64,000 nt of DNA from the NCBI RefSeq assembly GCF_009792235.1, contig NZ_CP046973.1:496001-560000 (forward strand), in the 5' to 3' direction. Source of the DNA: Microcystis aeruginosa FD4. Its GTDB lineage: Bacteria > Cyanobacteriota > Cyanobacteriia > Cyanobacteriales > Microcystaceae. Under the pieces are notes generated by a model, which had not been told where the DNA came from, made no database searches, and saw only the letters and a program-made list of their open reading frames with translations. The translations under genes and the position numbers were made by a program. This document shows, in pieces, positions 1 to 8,974 of this stretch; positions within the stretch are counted from its first letter, which is position 1, and each line of letters starts with the position of its first letter.

Positions 1-291
1 GGGAGTATCGATAATTAAAATTAAATTAGAAGAATATGGAGCTAATTTTTGTAAAACTTGTTTATTGTTTTTTAAGGTAATAGACAAGATCACTAAATCT
101 ACTTTGGAAAAATCTACTTGCTCTAATTTCTCTATACTAGGAATTCCCCACTTTTGAGCAACCGCATTTCGTTTAGCTTCTGTTCTTGAGTGAACTCCAG
201 TAATTTCAAAATGCTCCTTAACACAGCTTAAAGCTGGTAGATAGTTAGTTTTGATCCGATTTCCCGATCCGATGATTAAAGTAGAATACAT
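1..291 (-). CDS. Gfo/Idh/MocA family oxidoreductase (N-terminal part, cut by window edge)
   Basis: The first 97 codons can be read on the minus strand from an ATG at 291; the gene runs off the left edge. The start of the protein (MYSTLIIGSGNR) is a Rossmann beta-strand and glycine loop, followed by the VHSRTEAKR segment and a WGIPSIEKLE stretch typical of the NAD(P)-binding half of Gfo/Idh/MocA sugar dehydrogenases. Members oxidise or reduce sugars and similar polyols. It lies 11 bases after the PhyH gene on the same strand, so the two are probably co-transcribed. The C-terminal substrate domain is not visible, so the substrate cannot be inferred. Confidence 0.7.
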   Translation of the reverse strand, partial: MYSTLIIGSGNRIKTNYLPALSCVKEHFEITGVHSRTEAKRNAVAQKWGIPSIEKLEQVDFSKVDLVILSITLKNNKQVLQKLAPYSSNLILIIDTP

Positions 292-302
292 AGCTCAATT
301 TG

Positions 303-1181
303 TTAATAGTTTTTGCTAGGTAATAATTCGGTTTCAAGAGAGTTTTTTTTCAATTTTTGCTTAAGTAGTTTCCAATTATGTTTAAGTAAATATTTTAACC
401 CCAGATCCATAGAAGAGTTGAAAGATGGGATTATTACACTCGGATACGGTTCGCACAAGGATGGCTGACTGATTATTTCTTGTAGAGATTTAGCTGGGTG
501 ATCTGGATTAGCTAAATATTCTAAAAAAACATTCTTGGGGGCAGCAAGTTTTCGCAACTCTACAAATTCAGTTAAATTTATGCGACCATTGTTCAACCCA
601 CGAGGCTGGAAAGAAAATTTAATAACTCGTCGTCGACTAGAACTATAATTTGGACAAGCTCGATGCCAGAAAAATCGATTAAAAAAGAAAACGGCTCCAG
701 CCTTGTCTATAACTTTCAAGGTTTTTTCTTTCGGTTTAAAATATGAGAATGGCGATGCCAATCTAATTTCAAATGGGCCATTTTCTTCATCCACATCTGT
801 TAGATAAATAAACATGCTGATGTGGTTGGCTCCCTTAGGATTATATTCAAAAGCACATTCTTCATCTCTATGCCAACCGAGATTTTCTCCCCAATGAATA
901 TGTGATTGCGCTTGGGAGGCCTTAATCTCATAAGCATGACAATGATAAAAGATAGCATCTGGCATTAAATGACAAAGTAGAGATTGTATTTGCTCATTAA
1001 AAATTTTATCTAGAATGCCAAGCTCAAAAAGTACATTGGCTTTTACATAGGCTCTACCCTTATCCTCTTGAACAATAAAAAGAGGGCTTAGTAACATATT
1101 CCATTCTTCAATAAGTTTTGGTGAATAAGATAAGCTATTTAAGAAAAAACCTTTTTCTACTAATGCTTCAAAGGGACTCAT
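303..1181 (-). CDS. Phytanoyl-CoA dioxygenase (PhyH) family protein
   Basis: This 292-residue protein has the iron ligands of the PhyH branch of Fe(II)/2-oxoglutarate oxygenases: an HRD triad with H104 and D106, the distal H173 in FWHRAC, and arginines at 183-185 suited to binding 2-oxoglutarate. PhyH members hydroxylate lipids, amino acids or secondary metabolites; here the substrate is unknown. It is followed at once by a Gfo/Idh/MocA oxidoreductase on the same strand, and an FkbM methyltransferase lies beyond the IS630 element, which suggests a tailoring or glycan-modification locus. The ATG at 1181 opens the only long frame. Family assignment is firm, function is inference. Confidence 0.75.
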   Translation of the reverse strand: MSPFEALVEKGFFLNSLSYSPKLIEEWNMLLSPLFIVQEDKGRAYVKANVLFELGILDKIFNEQIQSLLCHLMPDAIFYHCHAYEIKASQAQSHIHWGENLGWHRDEECAFEYNPKGANHISMFIYLTDVDEENGPFEIRLASPFSYFKPKEKTLKVIDKAGAVFFFNRFFWHRACPNYSSSRRRVIKFSFQPRGLNNGRINLTEFVELRKLAAPKNVFLEYLANPDHPAKSLQEIISQPSLCEPYPSVIIPSFNSSMDLGLKYLLKHNWKLLKQKLKKNSLETELLPSKNY

Positions 1182-1517
1182 AATTTTAACTTTTTAATTA
1201 ATAACATAGTGGTTCTCGCATCCGTGCGGCACACTTAAACCTTTGCTGATTAAGCTGTTCAGGATCGGGAATGTGCCTCTTGTGAATCAGAAACGCTATA
1301 GTCATGTCTAATGTACTTTAGCACTTTAGCACAGTCTGTCAAATTTTGCAAATCAAGGTCGGATTGGCCAGCAATTCTCATTTTAAGGTTTCATGACATA
1401 AAAAGCCTTATAACAAGAGGGTTGTACAATTCTTAACAATTTTATGATCGCTGAAACGGCGCAAAATCGTTCTGAATTTATTTTTGCTGCGGATTGGCCA
1501 AAACCCTGTTGTTTGAT
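1182..1517. other. Intergenic region without a recognised gene
   Basis: This stretch separates the PhyH gene from the IS-derived block. I see no convincing reading frame or RNA. The short string GGATTGGCCA occurs twice, near 1362 and 1491, and the sequence is AT-rich. The promoter for the leftward PhyH operon should lie at its left side, but I cannot point to clear -35 and -10 boxes. Confidence 0.4.
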
Positions 1518-1562
1518 ATACTCCCACCGTCACAGCGTAGCTTGACGGTGGGAGTATGTCAA
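1518..1562 (+). repeat. Solo hairpin resembling an IS200/IS605 right end
   Basis: Two perfect 15-base arms (1518-1532 and 1543-1557) enclose a 10-base loop and are followed by GTCAA. The intact tnpB element ending near 19953 also finishes with a GC-rich hairpin followed by GGATGTCAA, and a second solo copy with the same loop sits at 25366-25402. No transposase lies next to this copy. I read it as a leftover right end of an IS200/IS605-type element. Confidence 0.5.
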
Positions 1563-1569
1563 TGAATTA

Positions 1570-2519
1570 TAGTCATTTCAAATAAGTGTGAGACGAGGGA
1601 AAAATAAGGTAAAATAAAGAGAAACGAGCAACCCATATAGAAAAATGTCTTATAGCCTAGACTTGAGAAAAAAAGTAATCGATTATGTAGAGAATGGGGG
1701 AAGCATAACCAAAGCCGCCGCTCTATTTAATATAGGAAGAGCGACGATATATAGATGGCTAGGTAGGGAAAAACTGGAAGCAACAAAGGTAAAACACCGT
1801 CAGAGAAAGCTGGACTGGAAAGCACTGTCAAAAGATGTCCAAGAAAATCCCGAGGCAAGATTAAGAGACAGAGCCGAGAAGTTTGGAGTGAGACCAAGTG
1901 CCATTTGCTATGCCTTAAAAAAAATGAAAATTACCAGAAAAAAGAAGGAACTTCGTTATAGAGAAAGAAACCGAGAAGAAAGAATGAAATACTACAGAGT
2001 GCTGAGAGAATTGATTAAAACATATGGAAGTGAAAGCCTTGTATTCATTGATGAGTCAGGGTTTGAAGAATTTCAAGCCTGCCTTTATGCCTGGTCAAAA
2101 AAAGGGAAGAAAGTATTGGGAGATAGACAAGGAAAACGAGGAAAAAGAGAAAACCTTGTCGCCGGGAGAAGAAAGGGAAAAAAAGACTTTATTGCCCCGA
2201 TGGTATTTACGAGAAGCCTGAATGCCGAAGGTTTTGAAGGGTGGTTATCTTTATATTTATTGCCCTCTCTAACCATAACATCAGTATTAATTATGGATAA
2301 TGCACCAATTCATCGGAAGACAGTCATTAAACAACTGGTAGAAGAAGCAGGTCATCAGGTAGTGTTTTTGCCAAAATACTCTCCTGATTTAAATGATATC
2401 GAACATGATTTTAGTGCATTAAAGAGGGCAAGAATGTATGCTCCTGTGGGGACACCCCTTGATGAAATTATTCGTACTTATTGTGTCGCCTAGTGTCTCG
2501 TTCTTATTTGAAATAACTA
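1570..2519 (+). mobile_element. IS630-family insertion sequence, apparently complete
   Basis: Terminal inverted repeats frame the transposase: the left end reads TAGTCATTTCAAATAAG from 1570 and the right end, on the other strand, reads TAGTTATTTCAAATAAG from 2519. Each is preceded by TA, the target duplication normal for IS630. Both ends, the single unbroken transposase frame and the catalytic motifs are intact, so the copy could be active. The same terminal sequence frames a short MITE at 4244-4338. Confidence 0.85.
1645..2493 (+). CDS. IS630 family transposase
   Basis: This 282-residue DDE transposase cuts and pastes its element into TA sites. The N-terminal part (about 1-110) carries helix-turn-helix segments (ITKAAALFNIGRATIYRWL). 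The catalytic core shows FIDESG for the first Asp, MDNAPIH for the second and SPDLNDIEH for the final acidic residue, in the order and spacing of IS630. The frame is a single ORF, whereas many cyanobacterial relatives are split by a frameshift. Reading frames inside it on either strand are shadows. Confidence 0.92.
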   Translation: MSYSLDLRKKVIDYVENGGSITKAAALFNIGRATIYRWLGREKLEATKVKHRQRKLDWKALSKDVQENPEARLRDRAEKFGVRPSAICYALKKMKITRKKKELRYRERNREERMKYYRVLRELIKTYGSESLVFIDESGFEEFQACLYAWSKKGKKVLGDRQGKRGKRENLVAGRRKGKKDFIAPMVFTRSLNAEGFEGWLSLYLLPSLTITSVLIMDNAPIHRKTVIKQLVEEAGHQVVFLPKYSPDLNDIEHDFSALKRARMYAPVGTPLDEIIRTYCVA

Positions 2520-2521
2520 TA

Positions 2522-2964
2522 CTTGGCAATGCGAAAATTTTCGAGAACAGAAATGAACCGCAACCAGCTAGAGAACTGGAATTTCACGAGCAAGTCACTA
2601 AGCCCCAAAAGTATTGCTCTGCAAGGATCGTAGCCGAAAAAGCAAAACTACGGGTTTTCCTGTGGATGGGGTTTAACGAGGTTCAGATTAACGGGATTCT
2701 GGCACCATGCCATCCCAGATGGAGTGGAAGGGCTTGCTTTAATGCGCTACACTGGTTGATAGGATTTTAGAATCGCCTCTATTTCTCATGAAACCCTACT
2801 TACGCTCACTTTTCAAGCTTTTGGCCCTCTACTTAGAATTTCATCGTGTCAATTCGTTACGCTCTTAGTGATAGAATAATGACCTTACTTGAGTTAGTCA
2901 GATGAAATGTATCAGCAACCAATTAATCAAACTTAACAGGAAGTACAGGAGAGCCTAGATAATT
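2522..2964. other. Intergenic region without a recognised gene
   Basis: Between the IS630 right end and the FkbM gene nothing convincing is encoded. A 110-codon frame starting inside the IS (2438-2770) runs through both unrelated sequences and is probably chance. A purine-rich AGGAGAG about 12 bases before the FkbM start is a plausible ribosome-binding site. Confidence 0.4.
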
Positions 2965-3897
2965 ATGAGTAAAATTTCTAATTTTTTCAAAAAAGCTCTG
3001 AACAAGATATTACAGACTAAATATCCTTTTACACCTCAAAAAGTTTTAAAATTACTGCCAGCAAAAATTTTAGGGAAAATATCTGATAATTCTTTGAAAA
3101 CAATACCCATTAAGGGAATAGTAGAAAATAAACTGTCCAATGGAAAATTATTGTTAATGAAAACTGAAGGAAATGATCGGATCGCTTCACTATGTTTTTT
3201 TAAAGGAATATATGGTTTCGAAACAGAAACAATTACAGTATTTGAACAATTGCTTAAGCATTGTAAAGTTTTTCTAGATATTGGAGCTAATATAGGGTTT
3301 TATTCGTTATTCGCTGCTCTTAACAATACGGATGAAACAATAAAAATTTATTCCTTTGAACCGCTACCCCTAGTTTTTTCACGACTAAAAGAGAATATTC
3401 AGCTTAATAAAACTTCAAATATATACCCTATTTGTGCAGCCATCAATAATTATGATGGCTCGGTCGAGTTACTGGTTAAAAAACATGGTTTTTCGATGCC
3501 AACCCTTTCCAGAATAAAGGTATCAAAATCCCAAGAGTCTTCAGAATTAATTAATGTTGAGTCGTTAAAAGTTGATACATTTGTAAGCAAAAATAACATT
3601 CCTCAAGTTGATTTAATAAAAATAGATATTGAGGGAGCAGAGATGAATGCGATTCAAGGAGCTAAACAAGTTATTCAAAGAGATCACCCTATTATTATTT
3701 ATGAAAGTGGTGGGAGAAAACAAGCAAGAAATATCCACAACACAGTTTCAGAAACGGTCAATTATTTGTGCTTCTTAATGACCAATGAGGGATTAGTTCC
3801 TGTTGATAAAATTAGTACAGAAAACTTCGGGTATAATTATCTGCTTGTTCCTCAGGAGAAGATGTCAATAATAAACGCAATATCTAAGGTATTATGA
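2965..3897 (+). CDS. FkbM family methyltransferase
   Basis: A 310-residue SAM-dependent methyltransferase of the FkbM family, which usually O-methylates sugars in glycans or polyketide hydroxyls. The SAM-binding motif I is at 105-111 (DIGANIG), followed by the acidic SFEPLP strand, the VDTF segment and the family-typical IKIDIEGAE motif near residues 211-219, ending with PIIIYE. The N-terminal ~90 residues are poorly conserved and basic. AT content is high compared with core genes nearby, in keeping with an accessory glycan-modification gene. A Shine-Dalgarno-like AGGAGAG precedes the ATG. Confidence 0.82.
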   Translation: MSKISNFFKKALNKILQTKYPFTPQKVLKLLPAKILGKISDNSLKTIPIKGIVENKLSNGKLLLMKTEGNDRIASLCFFKGIYGFETETITVFEQLLKHCKVFLDIGANIGFYSLFAALNNTDETIKIYSFEPLPLVFSRLKENIQLNKTSNIYPICAAINNYDGSVELLVKKHGFSMPTLSRIKVSKSQESSELINVESLKVDTFVSKNNIPQVDLIKIDIEGAEMNAIQGAKQVIQRDHPIIIYESGGRKQARNIHNTVSETVNYLCFLMTNEGLVPVDKISTENFGYNYLLVPQEKMSIINAISKVL

Positions 3898-4243
3898 GAG
3901 TCTAAGCTGTATGTAGCGATTCCTATAGCTGTACTCGGTGATTTTGTAGATTTGTTATACCAATTCTCCCCAAGTGTTGAATGTTAAAAAAGGTGTTGAG
4001 TTTTAGGGCAAATTCATTCTCAAAAATTGTCAAGTCTCTTTTATGGCTGAGATTTGTTTTAGATCAAAGTCTGACGAGCATGGGGGACAAATCTATACTT
4101 CATTAATCGTTTATCTGATCTTAAAATTGGGAGAAATCCCCAAGAAATTGGCAGAAAAGCCAGTTGATAAACTGCCCTATCTTCCAGCTTGTCCGTGTCA
4201 AGAAATCAGCTTTGTACACTGGATTGATAAGGTAATGAAATGT
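3898..4243. other. Intergenic region without a recognised gene
   Basis: An ATG-initiated 72-codon frame (4043-4261) spans this region and runs into the MITE, which makes it an unlikely gene. No RNA or terminator is evident. Confidence 0.4.
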
Positions 4244-4338
4244 TATAGTCATTTCAGATAAATCTGATGCACTCTAGACCGATGAAACTCTTAGGAACTC
4301 TGGCATTGATATTCTCAATTTTAATTGAAATGACTATA
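4244..4338. mobile_element. 95-bp MITE with IS630-type ends
   Basis: Perfect 13-base inverted repeats (TATAGTCATTTCA at the left and its complement at the right) end in TA on both sides and enclose about 70 bases without coding capacity. The repeat matches the ends of the complete IS630 at 1570-2519, so that transposase could move it in trans. The family link is seen in the sequence; mobilisation is inference. Confidence 0.8.
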
Positions 4339-4518
4339 ATAAATGTCGTCGAGATCGGATATTTATATTGGCAAATATTAAGTTTTATTACAGGATTTGA
4401 CATTCGCGCCTATTCCCTATTCCCTTATCATTAGGATAAGCTTTTGAGATCAGGCAACAGGCAACAGTAAAGGGATGGGCGGTTAAAATATATCTTAGCT
4501 TAAGGACTAGAGAATATT

Positions 4519-5577
4519 ATGAGACTAGAAAGAGAAGATTTTGATTGGGCGGTACAACAAAACCTAATTACTGCCAGCCAAGCTGAAAATTTATGGACAG
4601 CTTTTTTATCCCGTTATCCCCAAGAAGATGAAGTTAATCGTCCTCGCTTTAATTTCGCTAATGTAGCCTATTATTTTGGGGCATTAATTGTTATCTCTGC
4701 TCTGGGGTGGTTTATGAACGAAGCTTGGGAGAGTTTCGGCGGTGCGGGCCTATTTTTTATCGCCCTGTTTTATGCAATTTGTTTTATTTTTACGGGAAAA
4801 AATCTCTATTTTCAGCAAAACCTCAAAATCCCCGGCGGCCTTTTATTCACTATGGCAGTGGCAATGACTCCCTTAGCAATCTACGGTTTACAACGCTGGA
4901 CAGGATACTGGCAAGCTGGATATCCGGGCATCTATCGAGATTTCCATATATGGATTAAAGGTAGTTGGTTTTTAATGGAATTAGGCACGATTATCGCAGG
5001 ATTAATAACTTTAAGATTTGTTAAATTTTCCTTTTTAACTGCACCGATCGCTTTTAGTCTGTGGTATATGTCAATGGACTTAACCTCTTTACTATTTGGA
5101 GAGAACGAATATACATGGAGACTGCGACTGTGGGTATCCTTTTGGTTTGGAATTGCCTGTTTAATAACGGCCTATTTAATTGATGTACGTCAGCGTCGCA
5201 GTCGGGGAGATTTTGCTTTTTGGCTATACCTATTCGGATTGATTATGTTTTGGTTTAGTCTATCTCTTCTCATCGAGGATAATGAAGCGCAACGATTTTT
5301 GTACTGTCTAACTAACTTGGGATTGATGTTATTATCAGTCCTGCTAAAAAGAAGATTATTTGTGGTTTTTGGAGGTATTGGAGTATTTGCCTATCTTTCC
5401 TATCTCTCCTATCGTCTCTTTGCCGATTCAATTTTCTTTCCCTTTGCCCTAACCGTCCTAGGACTTGCTATTATCTATATGGGAGTTTTGTATCAGCGTC
5501 ATTACCCAACCCTGGCTAGATTTATCGAAAGTTATATCCCTCTCGAATGGCGCAATTTATTACCCAAAGATAGATAA
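4519..5577 (+). CDS. DUF2157-like multi-pass membrane protein
   Basis: The 352-residue protein begins with a soluble segment (1-50; REDFDWAVQQNLITASQAENLW) and then has about nine to ten hydrophobic helices, the arrangement of the DUF2157 family of predicted bacterial inner-membrane proteins. No catalytic motif is visible and no function is known. It stands alone, with a heptamer repeat cluster after its stop and the orphan response regulator beyond. The ATG at 4519 gives the only start consistent with the soluble N-terminal domain. Confidence 0.6.
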   Translation: MRLEREDFDWAVQQNLITASQAENLWTAFLSRYPQEDEVNRPRFNFANVAYYFGALIVISALGWFMNEAWESFGGAGLFFIALFYAICFIFTGKNLYFQQNLKIPGGLLFTMAVAMTPLAIYGLQRWTGYWQAGYPGIYRDFHIWIKGSWFLMELGTIIAGLITLRFVKFSFLTAPIAFSLWYMSMDLTSLLFGENEYTWRLRLWVSFWFGIACLITAYLIDVRQRRSRGDFAFWLYLFGLIMFWFSLSLLIEDNEAQRFLYCLTNLGLMLLSVLLKRRLFVVFGGIGVFAYLSYLSYRLFADSIFFPFALTVLGLAIIYMGVLYQRHYPTLARFIESYIPLEWRNLLPKDR

Positions 5578-5595
5578 TTAGGAGAAATGGTTTTT

Positions 5596-5702
5596 CAGTG
5601 ATCAGTAAACAGTAATCAGTAAACAGTGAACTGAAAACTCATATATGATCACTGATCACTGATAACTCACATCTGATAACTGATAACTGATAACTGATAA
5701 TC
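5596..5702. repeat. Heptamer-type repeat cluster (TGATAAC / TGATCAC / AGTAATC variants)
   Basis: Degenerate seven-base units on the theme TGATNAC are strung along about 100 bases, in both orientations. The cluster ends nine bases before the start codon of the response regulator. The same family recurs at many gaps of this window. Confidence 0.85.
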
Positions 5703-5710
5703 TTCCTTCT

Positions 5711-6391
5711 ATGCGAATACTTATCGTTGACGATGAAAAAGAATTAACCGAACCCTTAGAACAAATTCTTGCTCAAGAAGGCTATGACGTTGATATTGCC
5801 AATAATGGTCGGACGGGTTTAGAATTGGCACGAGAGAATAATTATGACCTCTTAATTCTCGATTGGATGTTACCCCAGCAATCCGGATTACAAATCTGTC
5901 AATATTTACGCAATCAAGGGGACACCACTCCCGTTTTATTTCTAACCGCTAAGGATACCATAGACGATCGAGTGGCGGGATTAGATGCCGGTGCTGATGA
6001 TTATTTAGTCAAACCCTTTCAACTGCGAGAATTATTAGCGAGAGTCCGCGCTTTATTGCGTCGTTCTCCCAACTTTGAAGCTAGTAATAGCAGTAAATTA
6101 AAATGTGCTGATTTAGAACTCGATAGCGAAAATCAAGTAGCCTATCGTCACGGTCGCACGATTAGTTTATCAGCAAAAGAAGTACAATTATTGACTTTAT
6201 TTATGACCCATCCGGGGCAACTTCTCACCCATGAACAAATTTATCAGCATCTCTGGTCAGAAGGAGAGCAACCTAATAGTAATGTGGTTCCTGCCCTGAT
6301 GCGCTTGCTGCGTCGTAAAATCGAAGCGGCCGGGGAAACATCTCTAATTAATACTGTCTATGGGAAAGGCTACCGTTTCGGGGAAAATTAG
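5711..6391 (+). CDS. OmpR/PhoB-type response regulator (orphan)
   Basis: This 226-residue two-component regulator has a receiver domain (about 1-115) with the acidic pair D7/D8, the phospho-acceptor D51 in LILDWMLP, T79 and K101 in DDYLVKPF. The C-terminal winged helix (about 125-226) ends with the family-typical VYGKGYRF. It should bind DNA when phosphorylated by a histidine kinase, but no kinase gene is adjacent. The start lies directly downstream of a heptamer repeat cluster, so its leader is built largely from repeats. It resembles RppA- and ManR-type cyanobacterial regulators, but I cannot choose between them. Confidence 0.88.
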   Translation: MRILIVDDEKELTEPLEQILAQEGYDVDIANNGRTGLELARENNYDLLILDWMLPQQSGLQICQYLRNQGDTTPVLFLTAKDTIDDRVAGLDAGADDYLVKPFQLRELLARVRALLRRSPNFEASNSSKLKCADLELDSENQVAYRHGRTISLSAKEVQLLTLFMTHPGQLLTHEQIYQHLWSEGEQPNSNVVPALMRLLRRKIEAAGETSLINTVYGKGYRFGEN

Positions 6392-6416
6392 GGAATGCTG
6401 AAAGATAATGAGAATA

Positions 6417-6512
6417 AGTAGCTGGTTATAATGAAATTAAAAATGGATTTTAGGTTCGATCCCCCCTGCCCCCCTTGATAAGGGGGTGTCTGATAATTTT
6501 TAACGCCTACCT
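6417..6512. repeat. Interspersed repeat, copy 1 of an inverted pair
   Basis: This roughly 95-base block (with GATAAGGGGGTGTCTGATAA and the CGCCTACCTAC end) is matched in reverse orientation by 9884-9985. Together the two copies enclose recN and the two Uma2 genes. No coding potential. Confidence 0.7.
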
Positions 6513-6520
6513 ACTTAGCA

Positions 6521-6571
6521 ACTGATTACTGATTACTGATTACTGATTACTGATTACTGATTACTGATTAC
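6521..6571. repeat. ACTGATT heptamer array directly before recN
   Basis: About seven near-perfect tandem copies of ACTGATT end six bases before the recN start codon. Any ribosome-binding site for recN would have to lie in or next to the array; no Shine-Dalgarno sequence is visible. Confidence 0.9.
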
Positions 6572-6577
6572 CGATAT

Positions 6578-8332
6578 ATGTTATCCTGCCTACAAATTGA
6601 AAATTTTACCCTCATCGATCGCTTAGAATTAACTTTCGGGAACGGATTAAATGTACTGACCGGTGAGACGGGGGCAGGAAAATCGATTATATTAGATGCG
6701 ATCGATATTGTTCTCGGTGGTAAAGTCAATCATCGCGTCATCCGTCAGGGCAGCCAACAATCAACCCTAGAAGCGACTTTTTCTCTGACTCCAGAATTAA
6801 TTGCTTGGCTAGAAAGTCAGGAAATTGACCTATTAGACGATAATACTCTGACAATCAGCAGGGAATTAGTGATTACTAATAATTCCTTGCGTTCTCGTTC
6901 TCGGATTAACGGAGTTATCGCTAATCGCCAACAAATGGCGCAAATAAGAGATTTTTTGGTAGAAATCACCGCTCAAGGTCAAACAGTTCAGTTAATGGAC
7001 GCTAATCGACAGAGGGAATTATTAGATCTCTACGGGGGTGAATCGCTGCTGCGGCAGCGGGAAAAAGTAGCGACAGCCTACCTTAACTGGCAAGAAAGCA
7101 AGAATAGTTTAAATAATAGGTTGCAATCGGAACAAAATCGCCTACAGAGGTTAGATTTACTAGAATATCAACTAAAAGAACTAGAATCAGCTAATTTAAC
7201 TGACGCTAACGAGTTGGAACAGTTGGAACAGGAAAGAAACCGACTCTCCCACGGTGTCGATTTGCAAAATTCCAGCTATCAAGTCTATCAACTCCTCTAC
7301 CAAAACGATCGCGATCAACCCGCTGTCGCTGATTTGTTAGGAAAAGCTGAAAATATCTTGACAAATATGATGATTTATGATAGCAGTTTAGAGCCAATTT
7401 TAGAGATGGTGCGATCGGCATTAAATCAGGTGGTGGAAGCGGGACAGGAAATCAACGTTTATGGGGATAGTCTAGAGGCAGATCCCGAGAGATTGAACGA
7501 GATAGAAGAGAGAATTGTCCAACTTAAGCGCATTTGTCGCAAGTATGGCCCAAGTTTAGCCGAAGCGATCGATTATTATCAGAAATTACAGCAGGAATTA
7601 GCGGAGTTGACAGGAGAAGGACAATCGATTGAGGAATTAGAAAAAATTTGTCAGCAACAGGAAAAAATCTATCGAGAAACTAGCACCCAGTTGACCTTTT
7701 TGCGACAAGAAACCGCTAGTCAACTAGAAAAACAATTGGTACAGGAATTAAAACCTTTAGCCATGGAAAAGGTGATTTTTGTCTGTCGGATTGCTCCGGG
7801 TAATCCTAGCAGTCTAGGAGTCGATCAAGTGGTATTTTATTTTAGTCCCAATCCGGGGGAAAAAATCCAACCTTTATCCAGTACCGCTTCCGGAGGAGAA
7901 ATGAGTCGTTTTCTCCTAGCGTTAAAGTCCTGTTTTTCCCAATCCCAATCGGCAGCGGCAACCCTAATTTTTGACGAAATCGATGCGGGAGTATCGGGAA
8001 AAGTTGCTCAAGCAATTGCCGATAAATTAGATCAATTAGGTCAACAATATCAGGTTTTATGCGTTACTCATCAACCCTTAGTGGCTGCTTTAGCTGATCA
8101 CCATTTTCGCGTTTATAAACAAATGATTGCCGAAGATAATTCCACTAATCTCTCGGAAATTCGCACGGTTGTCCGGGTTACTTCTCTCGATAATCGTCAG
8201 ACGAGAAGGGAAGAATTGGCACAATTAACGGGAGGAAATTCGGCAGCGGCTGCCATCGCTTTTGCCGAGTCTTTATTGGAGAAAGCGGCTGCCAAAAAAC
8301 AGCAGGATTTAACCTTGAAATTGGCTGATTAA
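6578..8332 (+). CDS. recN: DNA repair protein RecN
   Basis: RecN is an SMC-like ATPase acting early in double-strand break repair by recombination. The 584-residue length is normal. The Walker A motif GETGAGKS is at 29-36; the central part (about 160-390) is rich in Gln/Glu/Leu as expected for the coiled coil; the ABC signature (TASGGEMSR) and Walker B (LIFDEIDAG, near 465) close the head. The ATG follows a heptamer array by six bases. Its 3' end overlaps the convergent Uma2 gene by 24 bases. Confidence 0.96.
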   Translation: MLSCLQIENFTLIDRLELTFGNGLNVLTGETGAGKSIILDAIDIVLGGKVNHRVIRQGSQQSTLEATFSLTPELIAWLESQEIDLLDDNTLTISRELVITNNSLRSRSRINGVIANRQQMAQIRDFLVEITAQGQTVQLMDANRQRELLDLYGGESLLRQREKVATAYLNWQESKNSLNNRLQSEQNRLQRLDLLEYQLKELESANLTDANELEQLEQERNRLSHGVDLQNSSYQVYQLLYQNDRDQPAVADLLGKAENILTNMMIYDSSLEPILEMVRSALNQVVEAGQEINVYGDSLEADPERLNEIEERIVQLKRICRKYGPSLAEAIDYYQKLQQELAELTGEGQSIEELEKICQQQEKIYRETSTQLTFLRQETASQLEKQLVQELKPLAMEKVIFVCRIAPGNPSSLGVDQVVFYFSPNPGEKIQPLSSTASGGEMSRFLLALKSCFSQSQSAAATLIFDEIDAGVSGKVAQAIADKLDQLGQQYQVLCVTHQPLVAALADHHFRVYKQMIAEDNSTNLSEIRTVVRVTSLDNRQTRREELAQLTGGNSAAAAIAFAESLLEKAAAKKQQDLTLKLAD

Positions 8333-8950
8333 CCAACGTCCCACCTGACTTTGATCCTTGGTGCGTGCCTGTTGTAAAGCTGACTCTAAAACCGCAAGTT
8401 TTAAATTAGGTAAAACCTTTGATATATCAATTCTTTTGCTACCTCGATCGATGATTTCAAAAGCGAATATTTGGGGATAATCTACCTGAACACTCCAGTA
8501 TTCACTCACTCCTAATTCTTCATAGAGTAATCTTTTATTGCCTAGGTCATCATTGAGGGTAGATTTTGATATTTCAATGACTAAATCTGGTGGAGGATAC
8601 TGATTTAAATCAATAATCGAAGTACCGTAGGGAATCAGATTAGCTTTGTCGGCAAAATAATAAGATATATCTGGTTGAACTTCTCGATAACCCGACTTGC
8701 GAAAACTGCAATTATCTTTGGCATTAAAGGCCAGATTTTTTAGGGTAGCATAGAGACTAACAGCGAAGATTAAAATAGCATGATCGCTGGCATGATCGTT
8801 ACCAATAGGAGTCATTTCTAATCGATAATAGCCATTGTAATAATAACTTTTTCCTTGATTTTCTGGGAATTTTTTAATTGCTTCTAAGTATTCTTCCCAA
8901 CTAGCTTTAATCCATAAATCTGTCGAGATAGTAGTTTTTAGCCGTTGCAT
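8309..8950 (-). CDS. Uma2 family putative endonuclease (DUF820), copy 1
   Basis: A 213-residue Uma2/DUF820 protein, a very expanded cyanobacterial family with a restriction-endonuclease-like PD-(D/E)XK fold and no settled function. Visible markers are EVQPDISYY, PPDLVIEISKST and a following K with LLYEELGVSEYWSV. It is a tandem paralogue of the next gene: equal length and near-identical second half, including the same C-terminal WLISQFQG. The gap between them is 24 bases. The stop overlaps recN on the opposite strand. Confidence 0.85.
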   Translation of the reverse strand: MQRLKTTISTDLWIKASWEEYLEAIKKFPENQGKSYYYNGYYRLEMTPIGNDHASDHAILIFAVSLYATLKNLAFNAKDNCSFRKSGYREVQPDISYYFADKANLIPYGTSIIDLNQYPPPDLVIEISKSTLNDDLGNKRLLYEELGVSEYWSVQVDYPQIFAFEIIDRGSKRIDISKVLPNLKLAVLESALQQARTKDQSQVGRWLISQFQG

Positions 8951-8974
8951 AATCTTAGCCTCGATTTTATGGGG

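Noticed and set aside
2438..2770. 110-codon plus-strand frame after the IS630 transposase
   Set aside because: It starts inside the IS and crosses its right end into unrelated DNA; no recognisable protein.
4043..4261. 72-codon plus-strand frame
   Set aside because: Runs into the MITE inverted repeat and has no family features.
6450..6490. Possible tRNA because of a GGTTCGATCCC string
   Set aside because: No cloverleaf can be drawn around it; it belongs to the interspersed repeat.
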